A DNA stretch of 64,000 nucleotides from Vibrio sp. FE10. Lineage in GTDB: Bacteria > Pseudomonadota > Gammaproteobacteria > Enterobacterales > Vibrionaceae. The stretch's first letter is position 1. Every line of letters starts with the position of its first letter. The stretch is taken from NCBI RefSeq assembly GCF_030297155.1, contig NZ_AP028067.1, positions 3,286,001 through 3,350,000 on the forward strand. The letters are read 5' to 3'. Below are positions 1-8,736 of the stretch, one piece after another. Below the pieces are notes generated by a model. It saw only the letters and a list, made by a program, of their open reading frames with translations. It ran no database searches and was not told the DNA's origin. A program made the position numbers and the translations under genes.

Positions 1-32
1 ACTCTACTATAGCCCGGGATTTAATAAGTTTT

Positions 33-1649
33 ATGAACGCAAACCGTGAACATCAGTGTGATGTATTAGTGGTAGGAAGTGGTGCGGCAGGCTTGTCATT
101 AGCCTTACGTGTAGCAGAACATGCAAAAGTAATTGTATTAAGCAAAGGACCACGTAGCGAAGGATCGACGTATTACGCACAAGGTGGTATTGCCGCGGTA
201 TTCGATGAATCAGACAGTATTGAGTCTCACGTAGAAGATACTCAAATTGCTGGTGCTGGGCTATGTGAAGAAGATACAGTTCAATTCATTGCTGAAAATG
301 CAAAAGAGTGTGTGCAGTGGCTAATTGATGGCGGTGTTCCATTTGATAAAGATGAGAACAGCACCGAAGGTCAACCTAAATATCACCTCACTCGTGAAGG
401 TGGACACAGCCACCGCCGAATTTTGCACGCTGCCGATGCAACTGGCATGGCGATGCAAACCTCACTACAAGACAACGTCAATAATCACCCCAACATCGAG
501 ATCTTCGAACGCCACAATGCGCTTGATTTGATCACAGAAGATAAAGTCGGTGGTTCGAAAGACAAGGTTATCGGTGCCTACATCTGGAACCGTAACCAAG
601 AACACGTAGAAACCGTGCGTGCTAAGTTTGTGGTACTAGCAACTGGCGGCGCTTCCAAGGTTTACCAATACACTTCGAACCCTGATGTCTCTTCAGGTGA
701 TGGTATTGCTATTGCTTGGCGTGCAGGTTGTCGTGTCGCAAATCTCGAATTCAACCAATTCCACCCAACATGCCTATTCCACCCAGAAGCGCGTAACTTC
801 CTTTTGACGGAAGCATTACGTGGCGAAGGCGCATATTTACGTCGCCCTGATGGTTCAAGATTCATGAAGGACTTTGACGAGCGTGGTGAACTGGCTCCTC
901 GTGATGTGGTTGCTCGTGCGATTGACTTCGAAATGAAGCGTTTAGGCGCAGACTGTATGTATGTAGACATCAGCCACAAGCCTGAAGAATTCATCACCGC
1001 GCATTTCCCAATGATCCACACGCGTTTGATGGATTTGGGTATCGACATGACCAAAGAGCCGATCCCTATCGTACCGGCTGCCCACTACACTTGTGGTGGT
1101 GTAATGGTGAATAAGCAAGGTCAAACCGACTTAACTAACTTATATGCGATTGGCGAAGTGAGCTACACCGGCTTACACGGTGCAAACCGTATGGCTTCAA
1201 ACTCATTGCTTGAGTGTGTGGTATACGCATGGGCAGCAGCGAAAGATATTGTTGAGAACATCGACCAATCTCAACTGTGTGCTGAACTGCCTGCATGGGA
1301 TGAAAGCCAAGTCACCAACAGTGATGAAGAGGTGATCATTCAGCACAACTGGCACGAGCTAAGACTGTTCATGTGGGATTACATGGGGATTGTTCGAACG
1401 GATAAACGTCTAGAACGTGCAATGCGCCGTATTCAGATGCTGCAGCAAGAAACTCATGAGTACTACAGCTACTTTAAGGTTTCGAACAACCTGCTTGAAC
1501 TGCGTAACTTATTGCAAGTGGCTGAACTGATGGTGCGTTGTGCGATGCAACGTAAAGAGAGCCGAGGTCTGCACTATACGTTGGATTACCCAGAGCTTGC
1601 AGAAGACAGCGGCCCAACTATTCTCACACCAGAGAGAAACCAATCATAA
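33..1649 (+). CDS. nadB: L-aspartate oxidase
   Basis: FAD enzyme that oxidises L-aspartate to iminoaspartate, the first step of de novo NAD synthesis in the cytoplasm. The 538-aa product has the usual length. It opens with the dinucleotide-binding motif [15 protein letters not shown] (about residues 12-26), followed by the substrate-loop signature [12 protein letters not shown], a [10 protein letters not shown] segment near residue 119, and a C-terminal [15 protein letters not shown] motif typical of the succinate dehydrogenase/fumarate reductase flavoprotein superfamily. The NadB reading rather than SdhA/FrdA rests on length, lack of a quinone-partner operon, and position: nadB lies in this neighbourhood in vibrios. 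A terminator follows directly, so it is probably transcribed alone. Confidence 0.97.
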   Translation: MNANREHQCDVLVVGSGAAGLSLALRVAEHAKVIVLSKGPRSEGSTYYAQGGIAAVFDESDSIESHVEDTQIAGAGLCEEDTVQFIAENAKECVQWLIDGGVPFDKDENSTEGQPKYHLTREGGHSHRRILHAADATGMAMQTSLQDNVNNHPNIEIFERHNALDLITEDKVGGSKDKVIGAYIWNRNQEHVETVRAKFVVLATGGASKVYQYTSNPDVSSGDGIAIAWRAGCRVANLEFNQFHPTCLFHPEARNFLLTEALRGEGAYLRRPDGSRFMKDFDERGELAPRDVVARAIDFEMKRLGADCMYVDISHKPEEFITAHFPMIHTRLMDLGIDMTKEPIPIVPAAHYTCGGVMVNKQGQTDLTNLYAIGEVSYTGLHGANRMASNSLLECVVYAWAAAKDIVENIDQSQLCAELPAWDESQVTNSDEEVIIQHNWHELRLFMWDYMGIVRTDKRLERAMRRIQMLQQETHEYYSYFKVSNNLLELRNLLQVAELMVRCAMQRKESRGLHYTLDYPELAEDSGPTILTPERNQS

Positions 1650-1704
1650 CCATTGGTTAAAAGTTGTTAGCGACTTAATGCGTTAACCAAAAACAATCAA
1701 ATGA

Positions 1705-1732
1705 AAGGGAGCCAAGTGCTCTCTTTTCTTTT
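1705..1732 (+). terminator. Rho-independent terminator after nadB
   Basis: The stem GGGAGC/GCTCTC with a short loop (one G-U pair) is followed by a T-rich run. It lies 55 nt after the nadB stop. Confidence 0.6.
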
Positions 1733-1758
1733 ATCTACGCTTTCTTTTATTTGATGCT

Positions 1759-2166
1759 CTAGTTTATCTCGCGGGCTCGTTGTAGGTTGGCGAGAAAATG
1801 TCGATACTCACGTTCATCACAACTATCTCGCCATAACAGGACTGAATGTCCACATTCAAAACTCAGCTTAACGAAAAATTGCGCCCAAACCTTATCGACG
1901 GTCTTGAGAACATAACTTTGGTCATTCAATCTAACTTCCCCATCAAGCTTGTAATCGAAACGACCTTGAGCCGCATTAACCACAACCGTATCGGTTTTGA
2001 ATAAAGAGATCATGAGATGCAAACAGTAGAGACTGGCAACAAGGGAGATGGAAGAGAATACGATGAAAAACAAAAGGCACCCAAAAATAGTGCCTTTTGC
2101 AAATAATGCGGAATATGAAGGGTTAAGCTGAAGCCTAACGAACCTTGCTGAGGTTATGTGCGACAA
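1759..2166 (-). CDS. ygfX: YgfX/CptA-like membrane protein
   Basis: Small inner-membrane protein of the YgfX (CptA) family, encoded after sdhE on the minus strand. The characteristic N-terminus SARFVRLQLNPSYSALFAKG is present, followed by one strongly hydrophobic hairpin (about residues 20-55) and a soluble C-terminal part that ends in a WRDSCDEREYRHFLANL segment. An in-frame ATG exists at 2187, but family members start close to the SARF motif, so the TTG at 2166 is preferred; either start lies inside the end of sdhE, implying translational coupling. In E. coli YgfX was proposed to be a toxin partner of SdhE, but the SdhE role is now read as flavinylation, so the function of YgfX is uncertain. 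Confidence 0.75.
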   Translation of the reverse strand: MSHITSARFVRLQLNPSYSALFAKGTIFGCLLFFIVFSSISLVASLYCLHLMISLFKTDTVVVNAAQGRFDYKLDGEVRLNDQSYVLKTVDKVWAQFFVKLSFECGHSVLLWRDSCDEREYRHFLANLQRAREIN

Positions 2167-2395
2167 TTTTATCAACCATTGATGCATGACCTAGGTTTTC
2201 ACTGCGCCCGTGTCCCATCACCCAAGTAAACAGATCTGGGTCATCACACTCTAATAGAGAAACAAACTCGCGCTGTTCCTGCTCTTGCAATGAATCAAAA
2301 CACTCTTCAAAAAATGGCATGATGACTACATCAAGTTCTAACATGCCGCGACGGCAACCCCATTTAATTCGTGCTTTCTGCTCTGCAGTGTACAT
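2135..2395 (-). CDS. sdhE: FAD assembly factor SdhE
   Basis: Small soluble factor (86 aa) that promotes covalent FAD attachment to the flavoprotein subunit of succinate dehydrogenase. It carries the family motif RGMLELDVVIMPFFEE (about residues 15-30), which includes the RGxxE signature needed for flavinylation, and the typical C-terminal DLFTWVMGH segment. It is the first gene of a two-gene minus-strand unit with ygfX, which overlaps its 3' end. It is divergent from ygfZ, and the promoters of both units must lie in about 2396-2560. Confidence 0.93.
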   Translation of the reverse strand: MYTAEQKARIKWGCRRGMLELDVVIMPFFEECFDSLQEQEQREFVSLLECDDPDLFTWVMGHGRSENLGHASMVDKIVAHNLSKVR

Positions 2396-2562
2396 TGGCT
2401 ATCCTCACCTATAATTTTTCTTTCTCGGAGTGTAACAAGTCATACGCTCTGCAACTACTATGTGAGTCACAGTCCCTATCTAAGCTCACAAAAAAACCTA
2501 GGCTGACAAAGAAACAGAACCGGATTAACATAGAGCCAAATAAAATTCTTAGGAAAGATAAA

Positions 2563-3534
2563 ATGGATTGGAAAAACACATTTCAGCCGCTCGCTCATAC
2601 GCAAAATGAATCGCTTCCAGAACTGATGATGACACACGTGTCTGATTGGAGCGCAATTACCATGATAGGCGATGACAAAAAGTCGTACCTACAAGGTCAA
2701 GTTACGTGCGATGTCGTCACTCTTCCTAATGATGAATCTACATTAGGTGCGCATTGTGATGCGAAAGGAAAGGTATGGAGTATCTTCCGCCTATTCCACC
2801 ACAATGGCGGCTACGCACTCATGCAGCCTAAATCGGCAATTGAAGTCGAGTTAGTTGAAATCAAGAAGTACGCGGTGTTCTCTAAGGTTGATATAGAGCA
2901 AACATCTGACGTTGTTATCGGTGTCATGGGCGCGTCTGCGGATCAATACATTGATTCTATTTCAGAAAGCCAAGGTAACGTACGTGTTATCTCTGGTGGC
3001 ACAGCGGTTCAAGTCTCTGACAACCGTTGGGCTCTGCTTGTTACGCAAGAAGCAGCCGAAGCCTTGGTATCAAGCAGCACTGCAGAAAAAGTATCGGAAG
3101 CGCTTTGGCAGTATCATGAAATTCTTGATGCTCAGCCGAACCTATCGAAAGCAGAGCAAAACGAACACATTCCTCAAGCACTTAACCTGCAAGCAATTGG
3201 CGGTATCAGCTTTTCAAAAGGCTGCTATACAGGTCAAGAAACGGTTGCTCGAGCTAAGTACCGTGGCATGAACAAGCGTGAAATGCGCATTGTTTCGGGA
3301 ACGACTTCAGATGTACTGTCTCTTGAGAATGCGATTGAACTAGAACGCAGCGTGGGTGAGAACTGGCGTGGTGCAGGCCGATTATTAAACGTCTATCAAT
3401 ATGCTGATAACCAAGCGATTGGTTTGATGGTATTGCCAAACAACCTTGATGACGACGTTCAGCTTCGATTGACTGCGCAGCCTGATCAAGTGTGGAACAT
3501 TCTGCCACTGCCTTACAGCCTTGACGAAAAGTAA
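2563..3534 (+). CDS. ygfZ: tRNA-modifying / Fe-S maintenance protein YgfZ
   Basis: Folate-binding protein that supports repair or assembly of certain [4Fe-4S] enzymes, including MiaB-type tRNA modification, in the cytoplasm. The product is 323 aa from ATG 2563, where the conserved N-terminus (WSAITMIGDDKKSYLQGQVTCD) begins. The open frame extends upstream to 2371, but that part has low-complexity non-conserved residues and runs into the divergent sdhE start. The family hallmark KGCYTGQE, with its essential cysteine, is present at about residues 226-233, followed by RAKYRG. The next gene starts at or just before this stop, suggesting a two-gene operon. Confidence 0.93.
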   Translation: MDWKNTFQPLAHTQNESLPELMMTHVSDWSAITMIGDDKKSYLQGQVTCDVVTLPNDESTLGAHCDAKGKVWSIFRLFHHNGGYALMQPKSAIEVELVEIKKYAVFSKVDIEQTSDVVIGVMGASADQYIDSISESQGNVRVISGGTAVQVSDNRWALLVTQEAAEALVSSSTAEKVSEALWQYHEILDAQPNLSKAEQNEHIPQALNLQAIGGISFSKGCYTGQETVARAKYRGMNKREMRIVSGTTSDVLSLENAIELERSVGENWRGAGRLLNVYQYADNQAIGLMVLPNNLDDDVQLRLTAQPDQVWNILPLPYSLDEK

Positions 3535-3538
3535 CCAC

Positions 3539-4000
3539 GTGGAAACACTGATTACACAATGGTTGGATCAACAGCAGGTGGACTATCGCCTGCTGATGCA
3601 AAGTAAACCAACCACCAGCATCGAAGAGACAGCGCAAGAACGAGGCATCGATGCCTCTCAAATGGTCAAGTGTATCCTGCTCAAGGATATGGGAAACCAG
3701 TATGCGTTAGCTTGTATTGCAGGTGATCGCTCTGTCGACCCTAAGAAAGTACGCTCGGTACTGAATTGCCGCCGAATGACCTGCGTATCATTAAAAGATG
3801 TTGAATCCATCACTGGCTTTAAAGCTGGGTGTGTTGGGCCGCTTGCTCTGAAGAGACACATGCCGATCATTTTTGATCCTTCTCTGCAGAACAACGCCTT
3901 CGTGACGATCAGCTCTGGCGATCGAATGGCTGGCGTCGCACTGGATCTCGATGATCTTATGGCTTTGTGTGCCCCTATCGTCGCAGAGATCAGTCGATGA
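3539..4000 (+). CDS. YbaK/EbsC-family aminoacyl-tRNA deacylase
   Basis: Predicted trans-editing enzyme that hydrolyses misacylated tRNA (such as Cys-, Ala- or Ser-tRNA), related to the insertion domain of prolyl-tRNA synthetase. The protein is about 153 aa. Visible family features are a conserved lysine in MVKCILLKD (near residue 43), a GDRSVDPKKVRSVL segment, and a glycine-rich stretch (TGFKAGCVGPLAL) lining the substrate pocket. Start is uncertain: GTG 3539 fits homologue length, while TTG 3521 in the same frame would overlap ygfZ by 14 nt; neither has a good ribosome binding site, so translation is probably coupled to ygfZ. Substrate specificity cannot be read from the sequence. Confidence 0.85.
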   Translation: METLITQWLDQQQVDYRLLMQSKPTTSIEETAQERGIDASQMVKCILLKDMGNQYALACIAGDRSVDPKKVRSVLNCRRMTCVSLKDVESITGFKAGCVGPLALKRHMPIIFDPSLQNNAFVTISSGDRMAGVALDLDDLMALCAPIVAEISR

Positions 4001-4089
4001 TCGACTCTAAGGCGTAATTGATCGCAAACCTCAGTTAAAGTTTTCATTAAATACATATTTTGTGTGAAGTTCGTCATAAGAAAAACACA

Positions 4090-4271
4090 TTAATAGTAAA
4101 TATTTAATCAAATTAAAAGCATAAGTAGTCACAAGGTTAAATCTGCGTTATTGTTAATTTACTGACTAGCCTTTAGGTAAATCAGTACAAGTGAATCCAC
4201 TGAGTAACATCAGTATCCACTTTTGTGTAATGCATCTGTGACTATTCGCCCGTTTTAGACGGGCTTTTTTT
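4090..4271 (+). ncRNA. candidate small RNA ending in an orphan terminator
   Basis: A strong terminator at 4248-4271 lies about 250 nt beyond the nearest upstream gene. Just before it, 4189-4222 can fold into a two-part hairpin (AAGTG/CACTT enclosing ACTGA/TCAGT). No open frame is seen in the stretch. The 5' end is a guess because no clear promoter was found, and I recognise no known RNA family here. It could instead be a long 3' UTR of the upstream operon. Confidence 0.3.
4248..4271 (+). terminator. Rho-independent terminator without an adjacent gene
   Basis: The stem GCCCGT/ACGGGC with loop TTTAG is followed by seven T residues. The nearest plus-strand stop is at 4000. Confidence 0.8.
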
Positions 4272-4564
4272 ATGTCTAAAATTTACAATTTGATTACACA
4301 AATAAAAAAATCCCGCCTATTCTTATACTTGTAACATCTCTACTGCTTAATACCGAACAGGAAAGTTCACGGCAGTTTCCCTACTCACTATTATTTTGAG
4401 GAGAAGCTCACGTAAAAATAGATATTTACTACAGGAAGTGCTTAGAACAGCACAAATATCTAATAAACGTCAACTCTGCTGCATATTAATCCACGCTTAT
4501 CACAATTATTATCACGGATTTTTTCTATAATATGCAGGCTAGGTAAATATAAGGATAATTAAGA
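4272..4564. other. AT-rich leader without a recognisable gene
   Basis: This 293-nt stretch precedes the 68-aa gene and holds no open frame with a usable start. A purine-rich GAGGAG near 4398 is followed by GTA rather than a start codon. The near-consensus element TATAAT at about 4529 could be the -10 of the downstream gene. Function unknown. Confidence 0.4.
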
Positions 4565-4771
4565 ATGAGACTGTTTAAGCGCTATACACCGGGTATGATT
4601 GCTAAACATGTAAGTCGACTTTTCAAAGGACGAATCTACATTTACGGCGTCGGCAAATTTGAGTTTGATAATGGCAAGCTCGTATTACCGGAGCGAGCAG
4701 AGAAACGTCATTTTCAAACCGTGAAAGAGATCAACAGTGAAATCATGAAGCTGCGTTGTGCATACGCCTGA
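4565..4771 (+). CDS. small conserved-looking basic protein, unknown function
   Basis: A 68-aa product that I cannot assign to a named family. It is rich in Arg and Lys, especially N-terminally (MRLFKRYTPGMIAKHVSRLFKGR), has a middle segment that looks like a short beta hairpin (IYIYGVGKFEFDNGKLVLPE), and a helical C-terminus; no signal peptide or membrane segment is apparent. A purine-rich AAGGATAATTAAG precedes the ATG, codon use resembles the neighbours, and a strong terminator follows 25 nt after the stop, all supporting a real single-gene unit. The DNA- or RNA-binding character suggested by its charge is only a guess. Confidence 0.7.
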   Translation: MRLFKRYTPGMIAKHVSRLFKGRIYIYGVGKFEFDNGKLVLPERAEKRHFQTVKEINSEIMKLRCAYA

Positions 4772-4795
4772 TCTGATTATCTAAAGAATTCTAAA

Positions 4796-4831
4796 TAAAA
4801 AGGGTTGGCATATTAATGCCAACCCTTTTTT
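4796..4831. terminator. bidirectional terminator
   Basis: The 10-bp perfect stem GGGTTGGCAT/ATGCCAACCC has A and T runs on both sides. It serves the 68-aa gene on the plus strand and the convergent ubiI operon on the minus strand. Confidence 0.9.
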
Positions 4832-4906
4832 AGTACTTATGATTCTGAAAACTGTTCTGCCGCGAGTAATTCATAATGAATGCTCAACAACTTAACCATT
4901 AAATCC

Positions 4907-6130
4907 CTATCGGTGAGTCACAGGGCGTTTTGCTAAGTCAGGAAGGTTTCCTGATAGGCCAAGTGCTCTTTTCATGATTTCATCTTTCGCGCCAGGCAGT
5001 TGACCCGCAAGCTTCATACCGATGCCACGAATCAGCTTCTTAGCTGGATTATCGCCTTCAAACAGATCTTTAAAGCCCTGCATAGACGCAATCATCTTAG
5101 CTGCCTCAGCTTTTCTCCAGCGCTCATAGCCACGAAGGTTACGCTTAGTACCAATATCCTCGCCAGCAGCCCACAGCGTTAGCAGCTCTTGCGCTAAGCT
5201 TGCAGCATCTAATAGCCCTAGGTTGACACCCTGCCCCGCTAACGGGTGAATCGTATGAGCAGCATCACCAACTAAAGCTACACGCTCTACCGCGAAATCG
5301 CGCGCGTATCGCATGCGCAGCGGGAAGGCAAAACGCTCACCAACCACTTCGCACAATCCAAGCTTGGTATCAAATTCAGCTGTCAGCTGTTTATTGAAAT
5401 CAGCGTCCGACATGGATACAAGCTTCTCGGCACGATTTGGTTCCGTAGACCAAACGATAGAGCTCATATTCGTTGGCTGCATTGGCAAGAACGCCAACGG
5501 CCCTTGCGGTGTGAATATTTGACGAGCAACACTGTGGTGAGGCTCTGTTGTTTTAATGTTCGCGACAATCGCACTGTGGCCATAATCCCAATGTGTCAGC
5601 GGGATATCTTGTTGTTTGCGAACCCAAGAGTTTGCACCGTCAGCGCCAACAACTAACTTAGCGGTCAGCGCTTGGCCATTGTCTAACGTTAACCATGCTT
5701 CACTTTCACCAATCGCCATCGTTTTGCACGTAGCTGGCATGTATAGGCTGACATTATCTTGCTTCTTAACCTGATCAAGCAGCGCTAATTGAATTACGCG
5801 GTTCTCTACAATATGTCCTAGGTTAGGCTGTGCCAAACGCGTCGAGTCAAACTCAATGCGAGCAAAGCTGTCTTGTTCCCACACTTCCATCGCTTGATAG
5901 GGCGCTGCACGTCTTTGTTCGATGCCTTGCCATGCGCCTAGATTACGCAGAATAACCTCACTCGAACGGCTCAGGGCCGACACTCGAACATCAGGTAATT
6001 CACTAAGCCCTTCACTGGGTGCTTTGCCTTCAATCACCGCAACTCTTAAGTCACTGTCTTTCAATGCGGCCGCAAGCGCTAGGCCAACCATGCCACCACC
6101 CACAATGGCGATATCAACACTTTGCATCAT
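4907..6130 (-). CDS. ubiI: ubiquinone C5-hydroxylase (FAD monooxygenase)
   Basis: Flavin monooxygenase (formerly VisC) that hydroxylates position C5 of the octaprenylphenol ring in aerobic ubiquinone synthesis. The 407-aa product has the Rossmann motif IVGGGMVGLALAAAL (residues 9-23), the family DG motif GADGANSWVR (about 163-172) and the FAD-ribityl motif GDAAHTIHPLAGQGVNLGLLD (about 288-308). It is the last gene of ygfB-ubiH-ubiI, only 11 nt after ubiH, so the genes are probably cotranscribed. It begins with two consecutive ATG codons. UbiI rather than UbiF is chosen by position next to ubiH, as in E. coli. Confidence 0.92.
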   Translation of the reverse strand: MMQSVDIAIVGGGMVGLALAAALKDSDLRVAVIEGKAPSEGLSELPDVRVSALSRSSEVILRNLGAWQGIEQRRAAPYQAMEVWEQDSFARIEFDSTRLAQPNLGHIVENRVIQLALLDQVKKQDNVSLYMPATCKTMAIGESEAWLTLDNGQALTAKLVVGADGANSWVRKQQDIPLTHWDYGHSAIVANIKTTEPHHSVARQIFTPQGPLAFLPMQPTNMSSIVWSTEPNRAEKLVSMSDADFNKQLTAEFDTKLGLCEVVGERFAFPLRMRYARDFAVERVALVGDAAHTIHPLAGQGVNLGLLDAASLAQELLTLWAAGEDIGTKRNLRGYERWRKAEAAKMIASMQGFKDLFEGDNPAKKLIRGIGMKLAGQLPGAKDEIMKRALGLSGNLPDLAKRPVTHR

Positions 6131-6141
6131 TATTTTTTACC

Positions 6142-7323
6142 TTATCTATCTACTAGGCCAAGCGTATGACGCAAAAGTGGACCTTTAAGAGATGGGAGGT
6201 TATCGATTACGGCTAACCCAAGATTTCGCCCAATACGAGCGGTCAAAAAATCGTTTGAGAACAGATGAACGAGGCTTGAAGTCAACGTAATCGTTGTGTC
6301 TCTGTCTTGTTCTCTACGCTTTCTAAAGTTAACAAGACCAGTGTAACGCCCAACATCATCCAGTTGGTTACATAACTCTTCCGCCAAAGAGGCGACGTCA
6401 CGAATGCCGAGGTTAAAACCTTGGCCCGCAATGGGATGAAGCGTTTGAGCGGCATTGCCTACGATCGCAAAGCGATGAGAAATATTCTGCTGGCGATGAC
6501 GAAGGATTAATGGGTAACTCGCACGCTTGCCCACTTTTTCTAATCGGCCCAATCGCCAGCCAAAATCTTTCTGCAGTTGCTCAAGAAATTCATCATCGCT
6601 TAAAGCGGTGACTTGCTGTGCTTGCTCTGGTGATAAACACCAAACCAGAGATAAACGGTTGTCGCTCATCGGTAACAGAGCAACTGGCCCATGATGGGTA
6701 AAACGTTCAAAGGCTCGACCTTGATGGGGTTCACTAGCAACAATATTGGCAATCACCGCAACTTGTTCAAAGTCATGTTCACTCAATGAGATATTCAGTT
6801 GCTGACAGCAGGTTGAGATAGCACCGTCAGCGGCAACCAATAACTTAGTAGTTACTGTTTGCCCACTTGTCAGCTCAATCGTCGTTAACGATTCATCACG
6901 TTCAACGGTTCTAACAGAATCAGGGCAAAGCATCGTAATTGCAGCTTCTGATTCTAATTTCTGTTGGTAGATCCGACCAACATCCGCCAACTCGACTACA
7001 TAGCCAAGCGCATCAACTGCAAGGTCTTCACTGTAGATGTCTGTCATTCCAGCATGGCCTCGATCTGATACATGAATATCTTTGATCGGGGTTGCAACGG
7101 GAGCGATAGATTGCCACAACTGCAAAGAGTCAAGGATCTGCACTGTGCCATAGGACAAAGCGATAGAACGAGAATCGAATCCAGGATGAGCTTGATGATC
7201 AACCTGATAAGGCTCCACTACTGCAATAGACAGAGAGCCTTGACTTAAGTGGTTCAGAGCAAGGGCTAAGGTTGCCCCCGCCATTGCACCACCAGCAATT
7301 ACAACATCATACTGAGCCATCAT
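6142..7323 (-). CDS. ubiH: 2-octaprenyl-6-methoxyphenol hydroxylase
   Basis: FAD monooxygenase that adds the C1 hydroxyl in aerobic ubiquinone synthesis; paralogous to the adjacent ubiI. It has 393 aa, the N-terminal motif VIAGGAMAGATLALAL (about residues 7-22), an ADGAIS motif near residue 160 and the C-terminal VGNAAQTLHPIAGQGFNLGIRD. The GNAAQT variant in place of GDAAHT is typical of UbiH and separates it from ubiI. It starts with tandem ATG codons behind a GAGG ribosome binding site, 21 nt after ygfB. In E. coli pepP sits between ygfB and ubiH, but here it is absent from this position. Confidence 0.92.
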   Translation of the reverse strand: MMAQYDVVIAGGAMAGATLALALNHLSQGSLSIAVVEPYQVDHQAHPGFDSRSIALSYGTVQILDSLQLWQSIAPVATPIKDIHVSDRGHAGMTDIYSEDLAVDALGYVVELADVGRIYQQKLESEAAITMLCPDSVRTVERDESLTTIELTSGQTVTTKLLVAADGAISTCCQQLNISLSEHDFEQVAVIANIVASEPHQGRAFERFTHHGPVALLPMSDNRLSLVWCLSPEQAQQVTALSDDEFLEQLQKDFGWRLGRLEKVGKRASYPLILRHRQQNISHRFAIVGNAAQTLHPIAGQGFNLGIRDVASLAEELCNQLDDVGRYTGLVNFRKRREQDRDTTITLTSSLVHLFSNDFLTARIGRNLGLAVIDNLPSLKGPLLRHTLGLVDR

Positions 7324-7344
7324 AACCTCAAGCGAGCAAACGAA

Positions 7345-7920
7345 TTAGTGAATGGTTGGAGCGGCATCTTCAGATGGACGAGCACCAAACTCAGCATGAA
7401 TCGTTAATGCACACGCTTTAACATGCTCGATAACGTGTTCTAGAAGCTGTGCTTGTTCTTCTAAGTCGTCTTCTTCATCAATACCCAGCTTCGCCATCTC
7501 TTCCAGATCAGCCAAGGCTTCTTTAGTGCCATCAGACGCTTTGTTTAACGGAGCGCCCACTAGACCCAAACCAGAAATAAAGTGGTTAATCCAATCAGAA
7601 ACACCGTCAGCAAGATCAAACAAGCTTGCACTTGCGTCTTCATCAGGCAGCAACATAGATAATTCCATGCCAGAACCGGTAATTTCGCTGGTCGTCACCT
7701 TTAATGTTGCTTCAGCTAACGTTAAGACACGATCAGGCCAACCCATGCCTTCATTGGTGTAATCAAAGATCAGTGGCTGCCAGCTTTTATCTGTAAGGTT
7801 TAAACCTCCACTTAACATACCCGTTAACAGACCATGCATTTCAGCAGGTGTTACGGCTAGGCTTGCCGATTGAAGTTCAGTCGCAACCGTTAGGTAGTCA
7901 GGTAAAGTAGTTTCGCTCAT
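7345..7920 (-). CDS. ygfB: UPF0149 family protein YgfB
   Basis: A 191-aa acidic protein of the UPF0149/YecA-like family. The N-terminus shows the family pattern [17 protein letters not shown] (about residues 17-33) and the middle has [23 protein letters not shown], both seen in YgfB proteins. The E. coli fold is an all-helical bundle and its role in that species is not settled; in Pseudomonas YgfB affects beta-lactam resistance gene expression, but carrying that over would be a guess. First gene of the ubiH-ubiI unit, with the promoter presumably in 7921-8000. Confidence 0.9.
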   Translation of the reverse strand: MSETTLPDYLTVATELQSASLAVTPAEMHGLLTGMLSGGLNLTDKSWQPLIFDYTNEGMGWPDRVLTLAEATLKVTTSEITGSGMELSMLLPDEDASASLFDLADGVSDWINHFISGLGLVGAPLNKASDGTKEALADLEEMAKLGIDEEDDLEEQAQLLEHVIEHVKACALTIHAEFGARPSEDAAPTIH

Positions 7921-8227
7921 CAGTAGCTCGCTCAGTTATTCTTTATATCGATAGTATAATCGTACCACTTCACCCCAATTCTGGTAAGCATCGATCCCCA
8001 GCAATTGAAGGATGACTGACTACCAAATGTTCAATTTGCTGAATTACTGTGTGCTCAAGCTCTCATTTACAAACAGTCACTCTGAAAAGCTTGAATCTTA
8101 ATAGCGGTTTACCTATAGTTTCTCCCTCAGAGGAGATTGCTTCCTCAGCGGTGTTTGCTCTTTTTCTTTTTCAAAAATGAGAAAGTGCAACAGCCTTAAA
8201 AATAGCGCGTTAAAGAGTTCATCCATC
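7921..8227. other. divergent promoter region ygfB / zapA
   Basis: This 307-nt region lies between the divergent starts of ygfB and zapA. It has no coding frame. It must hold the promoters for both units, but I could not pick out confident -35/-10 pairs. Confidence 0.4.
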
Positions 8228-8536
8228 ATGAGTAATCAAGCGGTAGACGTTGAAATATTAGGAAAACTGACTCGAGTTAATTGTCCTCCTGGGCAAGAAG
8301 AGTCATTAATTGCAGCGGCGGCCGATCTTGATAATCGATTGAAAGAGATGGCTGAACGTACTAAGGTAACCAATGAAGTGAAGCTGCTAACGATCGCAGC
8401 TCTGAATATTTGTTATGAGCTACAGACTAAGAAGTTTGAAGCAAGCGACGAACAAGACGCACTGACCGAGCGAATGGAACAGCTCACGACATCACTTTCC
8501 GATGTCCTCAGTAAAGTTAAGCACGGACAGCAATAG
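8228..8536 (+). CDS. zapA: cell division protein ZapA
   Basis: FtsZ-ring associated protein that bundles and crosslinks FtsZ filaments at midcell. The product is 102 aa from ATG 8228, which begins SNQAVDVEILGKLTRVNCPPGQE, the conserved ZapA N-terminal beta segment. The C-terminal half (about residues 60-100) is predicted coiled coil, as expected for the dimer and tetramer interface. An upstream in-frame ATG at 8177 would add 17 non-conserved residues and is rejected. The zapA-6S RNA-fau order is standard in gammaproteobacteria. Confidence 0.95.
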   Translation: MSNQAVDVEILGKLTRVNCPPGQEESLIAAAADLDNRLKEMAERTKVTNEVKLLTIAALNICYELQTKKFEASDEQDALTERMEQLTTSLSDVLSKVKHGQQ

Positions 8537-8549
8537 CGTACACAAAATT

Positions 8550-8733
8550 TACCCTGGAGTGTTTGTCAGAGGATTCACGTCCCCGAGCCGATAAGCAATC
8601 CCTAAGGGTTAGTACTTGAGTGCTATTGAGCATGCTCGGTCCGCCGAGAAGCCTACGGTAATCATTGCTGATCCGCCTTGAACTCGCTGGTTCAAGGGCC
8701 ATCTATTCTCAACGGCACTTTGGGGTATCCCTT
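8550..8733 (+). ncRNA. ssrS: 6S RNA
   Basis: Regulatory RNA of about 184 nt that binds the sigma-70 RNA polymerase holoenzyme in stationary phase. The hallmark segments are present: TCCCCGAGCCGATA, then GAGCATGCTCGGTCCGC with CGAGAAGCC, then CTTGAAC with TTCAAGGG. The outer ends TGGAGTGTTTG and CACTTTGGGG can close the long stem. It sits between zapA and fau exactly as in E. coli. End positions are estimated to a few nucleotides. Confidence 0.93.
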
Positions 8734-8736
8734 CTT

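Noticed and set aside
1759..2395. sdhE/ygfX as a type IV toxin-antitoxin system (CptB/CptA)
   Set aside because: The name exists in annotation, but the RGxxE motif and known SdhE biology support a flavinylation role; the sequence gives no independent evidence of toxicity.
4398..4490. A leader peptide after the GAGGAG near 4398
   Set aside because: The codon at the proper spacing is GTA, not a start codon, and no nearby ATG, GTG or TTG opens a sensible frame.
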